Source: JBDHWG01 sp046328505 (GTDB taxonomy: Bacteria > Chloroflexota > Anaerolineae > Epilineales > JAHCIE01). Taken from it: DNA of 64,000 bases. This document shows, one piece after another, positions 43,899-52,802 of the stretch (its first letter is position 1; every line of letters starts with the position of its first letter). The stretch covers positions 2,232,001 to 2,296,000 of the forward strand of contig JAXLWL010000002.1 of NCBI GenBank assembly GCA_046328505.1. Direction: 5' to 3'. The notes below the pieces were generated by a model. The model was not told the origin of the DNA. It was given only the letters and a program-made list of their open reading frames with translations, and ran no database searches. Both the position numbers and the translations under genes were made by a program.

Positions 43899-46316
43899 GT
43901 GACAGATATTCCTCTTCGCCAATCCTATACCGGCGTCCGCGCGTCGCGGCTTGTGCCGACCCTGGCGCTTGTCGGCGTCCTGCTGTTGGCGCTTGGGCTG
44001 CGCCTGTACCGCATCGATGCTCAGAGCTTCTGGTACGACGAAGGCACATCGGTCGTCCTCGCGACGCGCGACCTGCCTACCATCGCGCAAGGCGCTGCCG
44101 CCGACATCCATCCCCCACTTTACTATTTCCTCCTGCACTATTGGGAAGGGCTGTTCGGCCAGAGCGAGGCCGCCGTGCGCAGTCTGAGCGCACTCATGGG
44201 CGTCGCGCTCGTGTTTCTGACGTGGGGCATCGGGAAGCGCCTGTTCGGCACCATTACCGCCCTGGCCGGCGCGCTCCTGGTCGCCGTCTCGCCGGTGGCC
44301 GTGTATTATTCGCAGGAAACGCGAATGTATACCCAGGCCGCCATGTTCGGCGCAGCGGCGTTCCTGGCGATGCTCGCCTTTGTTCAGAATTGGCGTCCCG
44401 CGGCAACGACTGAAGTCGTTACTACCAGGCACAAGTATGCGCCGCTCGTTCTATACACGATCGCGGCCCTCGCCGCGCTCTACTCGCACTACTTCGCCTT
44501 TACCGTCCCGCTCGTCGCCAACATCGTGGTACTCTTGTGGGTGCTGCGGGACCGGCGCTGGCGCGCGGCAGTCGCGTGGATCGTGGCGCAAATCGTCGTC
44601 GCCGCCCTGTTCCTGCCCTGGCTCCTGTATACCCTGGACGCCATCCGCCGCTGGCCGGCGGTCAGCGCTCCGTTCACGCTTTCTTTCCTGCTCTCCGACA
44701 GTCTCCGCGTATTCAGCCTCGGCCGCGGCACGCCCTGGTCGCCGTGGGGATGGGCCTTCGCCGCCGCGCTCGTCATCGGCGCGCTCCTGACGCCGCTGGT
44801 TGTGCGGCGTATCTCCCGGCGCCAAGCGAACGATAGGGGAGAGACGGACGGCGACTGGGGGCTGGGCGAGGCCACCCTCGCCGCCGTCCTGTACCTGCTC
44901 GTCCCGCTGCTGATGATGTACGTTCTGTCGCTGCGCAAGCCGATGTACAACCCTAAGTTCCTGCTGCTCATCGCGCCACCGTTCAGCCTCCTGGTCGCGC
45001 AGGGCGCGCTGCTGCCACTGCGCGTCTGGCGACGAGCGGGGGCCATTGTCTCGATCGCATTGCTCGCCGGTCTGGTTGCGATTTCGGTGTGGGGCCTGCT
45101 GGGCTACTACTTCGACCCGCGCCAGGCGCGCGACGACTATCGCGGCATAGCGCACTATCTCATGGCAGCCGGTCGGCCGGGTGACGCGATCATCCTCAAC
45201 GCGCCGAGCCAGGCCGAAGTCTTCGGGTTGTACTACACGGGGAATCTGCCGGTCGTCCCACTGCCGCAGCGCCGCCCACCGGACCGCGCCGAGACCGAGG
45301 CGGCCCTAGCGAAGCTGGCCGCCGATCATCAGCGCATCTATGGCCTGTTCTGGGCGACCAACGAAAGCGACCCCGACGGCATTGTCGAGGGGTGGCTTGG
45401 GCGAAACGGCTTCAAGGCGATGGACACCTGGGTGGGGAATCTGCGTCTGACACTCTACGCGCTCCCCCAGGCGGCGGGCGCATGGCAAACGATGGACACC
45501 CGCTTCGGCCAGGAATTCACGCTCGAAGCGTCTGAACATGTGGACAGCGTCGAGGCGGGCGACGTACTCCCTGTGGGTCTGCGCTGGCGCGCCGACGCAG
45601 CCATACCCGCCGACTATACCGTGTTCGTCCATCTGGTCGACCCGTCCGGCGCCGTCATCGGGCAGCACGACGCGCCCCCCGGCGGAGCGACGACCCGCGG
45701 ATGGGCGGCCGGAACCACGCGCGACGACAATCACGGCATCCTGGTGCCGTTCGGAACACCACCCGGCGTCGCTGACATTCAAGTCGGTCTCTACAATCCC
45801 GCAACGGGCCGCCGTCTCACTCTCCCGGACGGCAGCGACAGCCTCAGCCTCGGCCAGGCGACAATCAAACGCCCCGCCGCGCCGCCGCCCATCGAGGTGT
45901 TCAACATTCCTCATCGTTCCGGCGCGAGCGTCGGCGACCTCAGTCTCGCCGGCTACGACGCCTTCAAGCGTGGCTTCGACCACGCCCCAGACACACCCAT
46001 TCACGCCGGCGACGAGGTGCAGGTAACACTCTATTGGCAGGCGGCGAAGGACGCGCCACGCCTGCCCGCCGATCCGGCCCAGAGCGGCTACCGCGTGGCG
46101 GTCCTCGACGGCGCAACCCCAATCGCCGCGGCCGACGCGGCGCCCGGCACCCCGAGCTACCCTGTCGACCAGTGGCGCTCCGGCGAAATAATCCGCAGCG
46201 TCCACATTCTTCAACTGCCGGCGGACCTTGCGCCGGGCCGCTACACCATGCAGCTCGACGGCCCCGACGGCGGCTGGCCGACGGTTCCCCTGGTCCCTCT
46301 CGACGTAGCCCCATAA
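43899..46316 (+). CDS. GT39-type membrane glycosyltransferase with tandem C-terminal beta domains
   Basis: An 805-residue GT-C enzyme. SFWYDEGTSV in the first outer loop gives the catalytic Asp-Glu, followed by DIHPPLYY, typical of PMT_2/glycosyltransferase 39 proteins. About ten helices reach residue 400. Two beta-sandwich domains follow at about 535-650 and 665-805; both have the F/YTVFVHLVDP or VQVTLYWQA pattern and resemble the tail of the neighbour at 41799. The GTG start lies at the expected transcript 5' end, so no Shine-Dalgarno is needed. The function is probably lipid-linked glycosyl transfer to a surface polymer or protein. Confidence 0.9.
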   Translation: MTDIPLRQSYTGVRASRLVPTLALVGVLLLALGLRLYRIDAQSFWYDEGTSVVLATRDLPTIAQGAAADIHPPLYYFLLHYWEGLFGQSEAAVRSLSALMGVALVFLTWGIGKRLFGTITALAGALLVAVSPVAVYYSQETRMYTQAAMFGAAAFLAMLAFVQNWRPAATTEVVTTRHKYAPLVLYTIAALAALYSHYFAFTVPLVANIVVLLWVLRDRRWRAAVAWIVAQIVVAALFLPWLLYTLDAIRRWPAVSAPFTLSFLLSDSLRVFSLGRGTPWSPWGWAFAAALVIGALLTPLVVRRISRRQANDRGETDGDWGLGEATLAAVLYLLVPLLMMYVLSLRKPMYNPKFLLLIAPPFSLLVAQGALLPLRVWRRAGAIVSIALLAGLVAISVWGLLGYYFDPRQARDDYRGIAHYLMAAGRPGDAIILNAPSQAEVFGLYYTGNLPVVPLPQRRPPDRAETEAALAKLAADHQRIYGLFWATNESDPDGIVEGWLGRNGFKAMDTWVGNLRLTLYALPQAAGAWQTMDTRFGQEFTLEASEHVDSVEAGDVLPVGLRWRADAAIPADYTVFVHLVDPSGAVIGQHDAPPGGATTRGWAAGTTRDDNHGILVPFGTPPGVADIQVGLYNPATGRRLTLPDGSDSLSLGQATIKRPAAPPPIEVFNIPHRSGASVGDLSLAGYDAFKRGFDHAPDTPIHAGDEVQVTLYWQAAKDAPRLPADPAQSGYRVAVLDGATPIAAADAAPGTPSYPVDQWRSGEIIRSVHILQLPADLAPGRYTMQLDGPDGGWPTVPLVPLDVAP

Positions 46317-46327
46317 CCTACACCCGC

Positions 46328-46356
46328 TTGAGTCTTCGAAACAGGCGTGCTAGAAT
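46328..46356 (+). promoter_or_regulatory. Promoter of mcrB, leaderless
   Basis: TTGAGT (46328-46333) and TAGAAT (46351-46356) are 17 bases apart with TGC before the -10. ATG 46363 is 7 bases after the -10, so the transcript should start at the ATG. Confidence 0.7.
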
Positions 46357-46362
46357 CAAGGC

Positions 46363-48021
46363 ATGATAGCGTTTTCAAGTAGGAACTCTTGCATGGCCTT
46401 GTCCACCCACCTAACCGACGAACAGCTGATCGCCCTCATCGAGGAGTATTTCGACCAAGGCGCGCACCTGAGTGGGTGGACGTTGCGCGCCCGGGAGCGT
46501 GTCGAGGCCGTGCGCGCAGCGTTCTTCAACTCGGACTTCCTCGAGCGGGCGTCGGATGGCGAGCTGGTTAGCGCCTTGACGGCGTATTACAAGCAGGTCG
46601 TCGCCGTTCCGCTGCTCTACCGCGCTATCGAGACGGCGCCCGGGCGGCTGCGCCTGGCGTTGCGCACACTGCTGGACGAGGACGCAAACCTCGCCGCGCG
46701 CGTCGATTCCGTATTGCTGCCTTCGTCGCCGTTGCACCAGTCGGGTCTGGGCAAGAGCTTCTATAGCCCGCTGTTCCAGGCCCTCGATCCCGAGCGCAAC
46801 CCTCTGTGGAACAATCGCACCGAGGCCGGGCTGCGCGCCCTGGGCCTGAACCGCTGGAAGCCGTCCGACTCGCCGGGCAGCCGCTACCTGGCGATCCAGT
46901 CGGCGTACCTGGACCTGGCGCGGCTGCACCCTGACCTGGACCTGTTCCAAATCGATCACTTCATGCGTTTCGTGGTCATCGGCGTCGGCGCGGACACCCT
47001 GCGCGCGTGGGACCTCGCGTCGGAGACGGACTCGCTTCCGCCTCCCCTCACACTGAGCGAGGAGAGCGGCGCATACCAGGAAGGCGGCGCGCCGACGATG
47101 GAGGCCGCGCAAGAGTGGCCGGCCGAGGACGTGGCGCTTACCGTCGAAGAGGCGCCGATCACATTGGAAAGCGCCGCCGAGGACGCATGGTTGCCCGTCG
47201 GGCGTCTGGCCGAGCTAAGGGATCTCGCGCTCGAGCGGCGGCAGATCATCTTCCACGGCCCGCCCGGCACGGGAAAGACCCATGTCGCCCAACTCCTGGC
47301 GCGGCTGCTCGCCACGCCGAAGGGCCGTGTTCACCTCGTCCAGTTTCACCCGGCCTACAGCTACGAGGAGTTCATCGAGGGCATCCGTCCCGAGGTGCGG
47401 CGCGGCGGCGAGCTGACCTATACGGTGCAGCCGGGCCTGTTTGCCCGCCTGTGCGTTGAGGCGGCACGCGGCCAGGGTTACACGGTCCTCGTCGTGGACG
47501 AGATCAATCGCGCCAACCTGCCCCACGTCTTCGGCGAGCTGCTCTACGCCCTCGAGTATCGCGGCCAGCCGGTCGCGCTGCCGTACTCCGGCGGCCGCCT
47601 GGTCGTCCCGCCCAATTTGCTGCTCATCGGGACGATGAACAGCGCCGACCGCGCCGTCGCCCTCCTGGACCAGGCGCTGCGGCGGCGCTTCGCCTTTGTT
47701 CCATTCACACCCGACCCCGAACTACTGCGCCGCTTCCTGGCCGCGCACCCGCCCGCGCCGCTGTGGGCGGCCGACTTCCTCGAAGCGCTCAACCGGCGCC
47801 TGGCCGAGGACGGCATCTCGCCCGACTACCACATTGGCCACACCTACTTCCTGCGCCCTGACCTCGACGCCGACGCCGTCGAGCGCGCGTGGCGCTACGC
47901 GATCCGGCCGACGCTCGTTGAGCTGTTCTACGCGCGGCCCGCCGCCCTGGACGCCTACGACCGCATCGCCGCTCGTTTCCTAACGCCGCAAGCATCGGTC
48001 GGAGACGATCGCAGTGGCTGA
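46363..48021 (+). CDS. mcrB: McrB-like AAA+ GTPase of a McrBC-type restriction system
   Basis: A 552-residue protein. The C-terminal AAA+ domain has Walker A GPPGTGKT (299-306), the YEEFIEGIRP motif, Walker B VLVVDEINRA and MNSAD (425-429), the McrB NTxD-type guanine motif with Ser for Thr. Residues 1-290 form a helical region with no recognised modified-DNA-binding domain, so target specificity is unknown. In McrBC systems this subunit binds modified DNA and translocates with GTP while McrC cleaves. The stop overlaps the mcrC start by 8 bases. A leaderless ATG 46363 is supported by the promoter; MALSTHL (46393) is an alternative start. Confidence 0.9.
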   Translation: MIAFSSRNSCMALSTHLTDEQLIALIEEYFDQGAHLSGWTLRARERVEAVRAAFFNSDFLERASDGELVSALTAYYKQVVAVPLLYRAIETAPGRLRLALRTLLDEDANLAARVDSVLLPSSPLHQSGLGKSFYSPLFQALDPERNPLWNNRTEAGLRALGLNRWKPSDSPGSRYLAIQSAYLDLARLHPDLDLFQIDHFMRFVVIGVGADTLRAWDLASETDSLPPPLTLSEESGAYQEGGAPTMEAAQEWPAEDVALTVEEAPITLESAAEDAWLPVGRLAELRDLALERRQIIFHGPPGTGKTHVAQLLARLLATPKGRVHLVQFHPAYSYEEFIEGIRPEVRRGGELTYTVQPGLFARLCVEAARGQGYTVLVVDEINRANLPHVFGELLYALEYRGQPVALPYSGGRLVVPPNLLLIGTMNSADRAVALLDQALRRRFAFVPFTPDPELLRRFLAAHPPAPLWAADFLEALNRRLAEDGISPDYHIGHTYFLRPDLDADAVERAWRYAIRPTLVELFYARPAALDAYDRIAARFLTPQASVGDDRSG

Positions 48022-49186
48022 CATCGTGCTGGCCGAGGGTGAACGGCGCGAGAACGTATCCCTGGCGCCGGACGAGGTCGCTGTCCTCCGCGCATGCGAC
48101 CTGGCGGACGTGTCGCCCGGCTGGACACCGGGCTACTTTACCATTGCGGCGCGCAGCCTTGTCGGCCACGCTGTTCTCCCTGACAGGCGTATTGTCGTGC
48201 GCCCGAAGGTTCCGCTGGCGAATGTCTTCGCCATGCTCGCCCGGGTCGCCGGTGGGCTACGGACCGCGCCGGATGTTACGACTCTCTCCGAGGGCGAGCC
48301 AATCCTGGCCGGCGTCGCCGAGCTTTACGCGACTGCCCTGGACGAGCTGCTGTCGCGGGGCGGCGTGCGAGAACCGGTCGACGTGACGGAAGCCAGGCCG
48401 TTTGTGCGCGGCAAGCTCCTCCTGGGGCCGACGCTGCGCCAGCCGCCGACGCGCCGCCATCTGCCCGTCACCCGCCGCAGCGCGTGGAGCGCGGACACCC
48501 TCGCCAACCGGCTCCTCAAACAGGCGGCCAGGACCTTGCTAGGCCTCTCGCTACCGCTTGAGACCAGGGCAAAGCTGGAGCAGGCGCTGCTGGGTCTGGC
48601 AGATGTCGCGGACACGAGCCACCCGGCAGACTGGTTCGAGCGCGTTCAGATCACGCGCCAGAACGCCGACGCCCGCCCGGCGCTCGTTCTGGCGCGATGG
48701 GTTGTGATGGGGTGCGCACCGGCTCTGGAGCCAGGATCCTATCCGTTTCCCGCATTTCGTCTCGACATGGCGCGGCTGTTCGAGGAGTTCGTCGCCGCGC
48801 TCTTTGCGGACAAGCTCACTCACAGCGACCTTCGCGTCGTCGCCCAGCCCCTGCTCCCCCTCGACGAGGCCGGCGATGTGCCGCTCAGGCCCGACCTGGT
48901 GGTCTGGCATCGGGGCAGAATCTGCCTGGTGTTGGATACCAAGTACAAGTTGCCCGGGCCACCACAGCCGAACGACCTGTATCAGATTCTCGCGTACTGT
49001 CACGCGCTGGGCGCGCCCGTCGGCGGCCTCCTGTTCCCAACGGATACCGCCGCCGCCCCGATGATCGTGCGGCACACCGGTGTGACGCTGCACGCGCTCG
49101 GTCTGGACCTCGGCGCCCCACCCGACCAGTTCGGTGAGGCGTGCGCCGCGCTGACCGAAACGGTACGAACGTTGATCTCACGATAG
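48014..49186 (+). CDS. mcrC: McrC-like nuclease subunit of a McrBC-type restriction system
   Basis: A 390-residue protein. The N-terminal part resembles the McrC beta region (RSLVGHAVLPDRRIVVRPKV), and the C-terminal PD-(D/E)xK nuclease has D294 in RPDLVVW and D308-x-K310 in VLDTKYK, followed by NDLYQILAYCHAL. GTG 48014 overlaps mcrB by 8 bases, typical of translational coupling. Together the genes form a type IV restriction system aimed at modified foreign DNA such as phage. No other defence genes are adjacent. Confidence 0.92.
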   Translation: MADIVLAEGERRENVSLAPDEVAVLRACDLADVSPGWTPGYFTIAARSLVGHAVLPDRRIVVRPKVPLANVFAMLARVAGGLRTAPDVTTLSEGEPILAGVAELYATALDELLSRGGVREPVDVTEARPFVRGKLLLGPTLRQPPTRRHLPVTRRSAWSADTLANRLLKQAARTLLGLSLPLETRAKLEQALLGLADVADTSHPADWFERVQITRQNADARPALVLARWVVMGCAPALEPGSYPFPAFRLDMARLFEEFVAALFADKLTHSDLRVVAQPLLPLDEAGDVPLRPDLVVWHRGRICLVLDTKYKLPGPPQPNDLYQILAYCHALGAPVGGLLFPTDTAAAPMIVRHTGVTLHALGLDLGAPPDQFGEACAALTETVRTLISR

Positions 49187-49240
49187 CGAGCGGGATGGGG
49201 AAGGCTGGGGAGGTATACAGGACACAGAGGACCTTATTCT

Positions 49241-50212
49241 ATGGGACAGATGACAAAAGCCGCGTGGATAGGCGCCGGAACCGTTGCCGCAGCAGCGCTG
49301 CTCGGCCCATTCCTGGTGCCCGTTCCACCGCTCGAAGGTACGGCGCCAGCCGATCGCCTTGCCGATGCCGACGGGCGCTTCGTGGATGTCGACGGCCTGC
49401 GCGTGTATTGCAGGGCACAGGGACAGGGTCAGCGAACGTTCATGCTGCTGCATGGTTTCGCCGCCAGCGCATTCTCCTGGCGCGACGTTATGACGCCGCT
49501 CGCCGAGATGGGTAGAGTCATTGCCTACGACCGCCCGGGCTTTGGACTGACAAGCCGGCCCATGCCCGGAGAGTGGCGCGGCGATAGCCCTTACGGTATT
49601 CGGCAGCAAGCCCGGCTCGTCATCCATCTCATGGACACGCTCGGCGTCGAGAAAGCGGTGCTCGTCGGCAACTCCGCGGGTGGAACACTCGCCGTGCTTG
49701 CCGCCGCCCTCTACCCTAACCGCGTGCAGGCGCTTATTCTCGTAGCGCCCGCGATCTACGCCATGTTCCGGGTTCCCGCGCCCGTGCGCTGGTTCTTCGC
49801 GACCCCGCAGATGCGGCATCTCGGGCCTTTGCTCGTCCGCCCCATCGAGCGGAGTGGCCTCGACTTCGCCCGGTCCGCCTGGCACAACCCGGAGCAGATT
49901 GCGGACGACGTTTGGGCGGGCTACACCCTCCCGCTGCAGGCGGAGAACTGGGACCGCGGTCTCTGGGAAATCACGGCGGCCAATCAGTCCCTCGGCAGGC
50001 TGCGTCTCAGCCAGGTGACTACGCCCACGCTCGTCATCACCGGCGACGACGACCGCATCGTCCGCCCAGAGCAGAGCGTGCGCGTCGCCAACGAGATGCC
50101 CAACGCGCGGCTGGTCATGCTGCCCAACTGCGGCCACCTGCCCCATGAAGAGTGCCCTGCCGAGTTCATGCGCAGCGTGCGCCACTTCGTGGCCGAACTG
50201 CCCCAGGCGTGA
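49241..50212 (+). CDS. Alpha/beta hydrolase with N-terminal membrane segment
   Basis: A 323-residue serine hydrolase. An N-terminal hydrophobic stretch (about residues 7-27) suggests an anchor or signal. LLHGFAAS forms the oxyanion loop, VGNSAGG the nucleophile elbow, GDDDRIVRPE the acid and NCGHLPHEE the His. The style is that of haloalkane-dehalogenase/epoxide-hydrolase/lactonase relatives; the substrate is unknown. Its stop codon overlaps the GTG of the following phosphotransferase (GTGA), so the two are probably coupled. It begins 54 bases after mcrC. Confidence 0.87.
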   Translation: MGQMTKAAWIGAGTVAAAALLGPFLVPVPPLEGTAPADRLADADGRFVDVDGLRVYCRAQGQGQRTFMLLHGFAASAFSWRDVMTPLAEMGRVIAYDRPGFGLTSRPMPGEWRGDSPYGIRQQARLVIHLMDTLGVEKAVLVGNSAGGTLAVLAAALYPNRVQALILVAPAIYAMFRVPAPVRWFFATPQMRHLGPLLVRPIERSGLDFARSAWHNPEQIADDVWAGYTLPLQAENWDRGLWEITAANQSLGRLRLSQVTTPTLVITGDDDRIVRPEQSVRVANEMPNARLVMLPNCGHLPHEECPAEFMRSVRHFVAELPQA

Positions 50213-51006
50213 CTCGCCTCCCCATGCCTACCCTGGACACCGACGAAGAAATCCCTCTCACCGACGCGAACACCTCGGTGGTCGTTCGCGTCGGTGACAC
50301 GGTCCGTCGCACGCCGGGGTTCTGGACGGCATCGGTACATAGCCTGCTGCGCCACCTGGAGGCCGTCGGGTTTGAGGGCGCGCCTCGCGTCCTTGGCTTC
50401 GATGCCCGCAGCCGCGAGATCCTGACCTTCATTCCCGGCGAGACAATTCCACCCTCCCTGGACGGCTATCGTTCTGACGAGATGCTTGGCGCCGTCGCCG
50501 CCCTGCTCCGCCGCTGCCACGACGCCACGAGCGACTTCCGGCCGTCTGCCGCCGCAGCGTGGCGCGACGGCGTGGGCGCGCCGGGCGTCACCGAAGTGAT
50601 GTGCCACAATGATATCGCGCCGTGGAACACCGTGGTCCGCGACGGCCAGCCAGTCGCGTTCATCGACTGGGACTTCGCCGCGCCAGGCCGGCGCATCTGG
50701 GACGTGGCCTACGCGCTGTGGCGATTCGCTCCGTTATACCCCAATCAGACCTACGGCTCGCTGCCTGAGCGCGCGCGGCGCATGCGGCTGTTCTGCGACG
50801 CTTACGGGCTGGAGGATCGCCGCGGGCTGACGGCGGTCATCGAGTGGCGACAGGCGGTGCACTATAGCACGCTCGCAGCCTGGGCGGACGCAGGCGTCCC
50901 GGTCTTTGAGCGTCTCTGGCGCGAAGGCCACGGTGAAGCCATGCTGCGCGACCTGTCGTGGATGCGCAGCCACCGCGCCGAGCTGGAGCAACTTCTCACG
51001 CGTTGA
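50209..51006 (+). CDS. APH-family phosphotransferase
   Basis: A 265-residue kinase-like protein of the aminoglycoside/choline phosphotransferase family. The catalytic loop is HNDIAPWNTV and the metal-binding motif is FIDWDFAAPG; WDVAYALW follows as usual. The N-terminal lobe is short. GTG 50209 overlaps the stop of the preceding hydrolase (GTGA); ATG 50224 is an alternative. Many relatives phosphorylate small metabolites rather than antibiotics, so resistance should not be assumed. The consensus promoter of the next gene overlaps its stop codon. Confidence 0.86.
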   Translation: MTRLPMPTLDTDEEIPLTDANTSVVVRVGDTVRRTPGFWTASVHSLLRHLEAVGFEGAPRVLGFDARSREILTFIPGETIPPSLDGYRSDEMLGAVAALLRRCHDATSDFRPSAAAAWRDGVGAPGVTEVMCHNDIAPWNTVVRDGQPVAFIDWDFAAPGRRIWDVAYALWRFAPLYPNQTYGSLPERARRMRLFCDAYGLEDRRGLTAVIEWRQAVHYSTLAAWADAGVPVFERLWREGHGEAMLRDLSWMRSHRAELEQLLTR

Positions 51007-51031
51007 CATCTCTCCTGCGTCGGCCTATAAT
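51003..51031 (+). promoter_or_regulatory. Perfect consensus promoter before the DUF2007-like gene
   Basis: TTGACA (51003-51008) and TATAAT (51026-51031) are 17 bases apart, the exact sigma-70 consensus. The start would be near 51038. An 11-codon frame (ATG 51043 to TAG 51078) opens almost at the 5' end of this leader. Confidence 0.9.
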
Positions 51032-51107
51032 CCGAAGAGGACATGGCCGATACCATTGGTGCGGCTCCTGGCGCTTAGCAAGCAGTTGGATTCTAGAGAG
51101 TAGTGCG

Positions 51108-51434
51108 ATGATCGGTAGCAAGACTTTCCCCCTGCCGTGGCGCGAGCTTCTCAGCGCCCTCAGCATCCCCCTGGCGCGTGGCGGACGGGGCCCCAGCCCT
51201 GAGCCCGTGCTCGTGTACACCGCTGCGCACCAGTTCGAGGCGGACGTCGTCGCCGGCAAGCTAGAGGTCGAGGGAATTCCCTCGTGGAAGCGCCGCGAGA
51301 CGCTGGGCGCAGCTTATGGGCTATTCATCGGCCCACTGGCGCGCGTGGATATCCTCGTTCCTGCCGTCCTGGCCGACCGCGCGCGGCAGGTTCTGGCCGA
51401 CGTCGACGACGATGGCGACGAGGATGAGAGCTAG
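51108..51434 (+). CDS. DUF2007-like small protein
   Basis: A 108-residue protein. Residues 32-100 match the DUF2007 style: VLVYTAAHQFEADVVAGKLE, then GIPSWKRRE, and a final VDILVPAVLADRARQVL. DUF2007 proteins are ferredoxin-like small domains described as putative signal-transducing proteins; no activity is established. The C terminus is highly acidic (DVDDDGDEDES). It has its own perfect promoter and a 70-base leader. ATG 51108 is chosen by homology of the core; the upstream Shine-Dalgarno is weak. Confidence 0.75.
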   Translation: MIGSKTFPLPWRELLSALSIPLARGGRGPSPEPVLVYTAAHQFEADVVAGKLEVEGIPSWKRRETLGAAYGLFIGPLARVDILVPAVLADRARQVLADVDDDGDEDES

Positions 51435-51450
51435 ACGGCTCCGCATCACC

Positions 51451-51480
51451 TTGCACTCTCCTGCCCCCTTCGTGTATACT
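51451..51480 (+). promoter_or_regulatory. Promoter of dnaN
   Basis: TTGCAC (51451-51456) and TATACT (51475-51480) are 18 bases apart. The start near 51487 gives a leader of about 60 bases. Confidence 0.7.
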
Positions 51481-51547
51481 TAGCCAATCCACGCACCAAT
51501 TGTTGTAGTATAAAGCAGGGCCGCACGGCCGGCCCTGGAGGTTGACC

Positions 51548-52681
51548 ATGCGCGTTACCTGCAAGCAAGAGCATCTCGCCCGCGGTCTCGATATCGTGAG
51601 CCGTGCGGTGCCGTCGCGTAGTACCTTGCCCATCCTCTCGAACGTCTTGATCGCCACGGACAACGGGCGGCTGAAGCTCTCGGCGACCAATCTAGAGATT
51701 GGCATCAACTGCTGGATTGGCGCGCGGGTAGACGAAGAAGGAGCAACCACCGTACCGGCGCGGCTCCTGACGGACCTCGTCAAGTCGCTGCCGCCCGACC
51801 AGGTCGCGCTAGACTACAACGAGCGCAACAAGACCCTCAACCTCAAGTGCTTGCGCGACGAGGCCCACATCAAGGGCATCGACGCCGCCGACTTCCCCAC
51901 CGTGCCAACGGTGGACGACGACGCGGGCATGGAGTTCTCGCCGGAGACGCTGCGGCAGATGATCAACCAGGTCACCTTTGCGGCCGCCGTCGACGAGTCG
52001 CGCCCCATATTGACTGGCGTGGCGGCGCGCTTCGAGCCGAGCAAGCTGACTCTCGCTGCAACTGACGGCTTCCGCCTCTCGGTGCGGACGGCCACACTGG
52101 AAGAGGGGGCGGCGCAGCCGCTGAACGTCATCATCCCGGCCCGCGCACTTGCGGAGCTGGCGCGCATTGCGGGGGACCAGGACGAACCCATCAGCGTCCA
52201 TATCGCGCGCAACCGCAACCAGGTGCTATTCCATCTGCAGAGCGTGGACCTGGTGAGCCAGCTCATCGACGGGAACTTCCCCGACTACAACACCATCATT
52301 CCCAAGGCGTCCAACACGCGCCTGACTCTCGACACGCGGGCCTTCCTCGCCGCCGCCAAGCGCGCGGCGCTATTCGCCCGCGACGGCGCGAACATCGTGC
52401 GCCTCAAGGTCGAGCCGGGTGCGGCCGGCGAGCTTGGGCAAATCAGCGTCAGCGCCGTCTCGACCGAATACGGCGACAACGTCTCGCAGCTCGACGCGGC
52501 CGTCGAAGGTCAGCCTACCGAGATTGCGTTCAACGCCAAGTACCTCCAGGACGCCCTCAGCGTGATCGAGACCCAGCAAGTCAGCCTGGACCTCGGAAAC
52601 CCATCGAGCCCCGGCGTGTTCAAACCGGTGGGCGGCGGCGAGTTCACCCACATCGTGATGCCGATGCACATCACCCGCTGA
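51548..52681 (+). CDS. dnaN: DNA polymerase III beta subunit (sliding clamp)
   Basis: A 377-residue clamp with three repeated domains (about 1-125, 130-250, 255-377). MRVTCKQEHLARGLDIVSRA at the N terminus, SRPILTGV at the start of domain 2 and the C-terminal VMPMHITR (VLMPMR-type) mark the family. It encircles DNA and tethers polymerase. ATG 51548 has GGAGG 6 bases upstream. It is not next to dnaA or recF; it stands alone with its own promoter between the DUF2007-like gene and infC. Confidence 0.97.
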   Translation: MRVTCKQEHLARGLDIVSRAVPSRSTLPILSNVLIATDNGRLKLSATNLEIGINCWIGARVDEEGATTVPARLLTDLVKSLPPDQVALDYNERNKTLNLKCLRDEAHIKGIDAADFPTVPTVDDDAGMEFSPETLRQMINQVTFAAAVDESRPILTGVAARFEPSKLTLAATDGFRLSVRTATLEEGAAQPLNVIIPARALAELARIAGDQDEPISVHIARNRNQVLFHLQSVDLVSQLIDGNFPDYNTIIPKASNTRLTLDTRAFLAAAKRAALFARDGANIVRLKVEPGAAGELGQISVSAVSTEYGDNVSQLDAAVEGQPTEIAFNAKYLQDALSVIETQQVSLDLGNPSSPGVFKPVGGGEFTHIVMPMHITR

Positions 52682-52713
52682 GACCGTCGTCACTGACATA
52701 ACGCCCCGCGGAC

Positions 52714-52742
52714 TTGACCGAACGGCTCGATAAGCTTACAAT
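52714..52742 (+). promoter_or_regulatory. Promoter of the infC-rpmI-rplT operon
   Basis: TTGACC (52714-52719) and TACAAT (52737-52742) are 17 bases apart. The start near 52749 gives a 54-base leader with a GC-rich hairpin (around 52763-52776) before infC. Confidence 0.8.
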
Positions 52743-52802
52743 TAAATGCCGTTGGCCGCACCCCGCCGCGCGGCTACCGATATTTACGAAAGGTGAAGGT
52801 CT

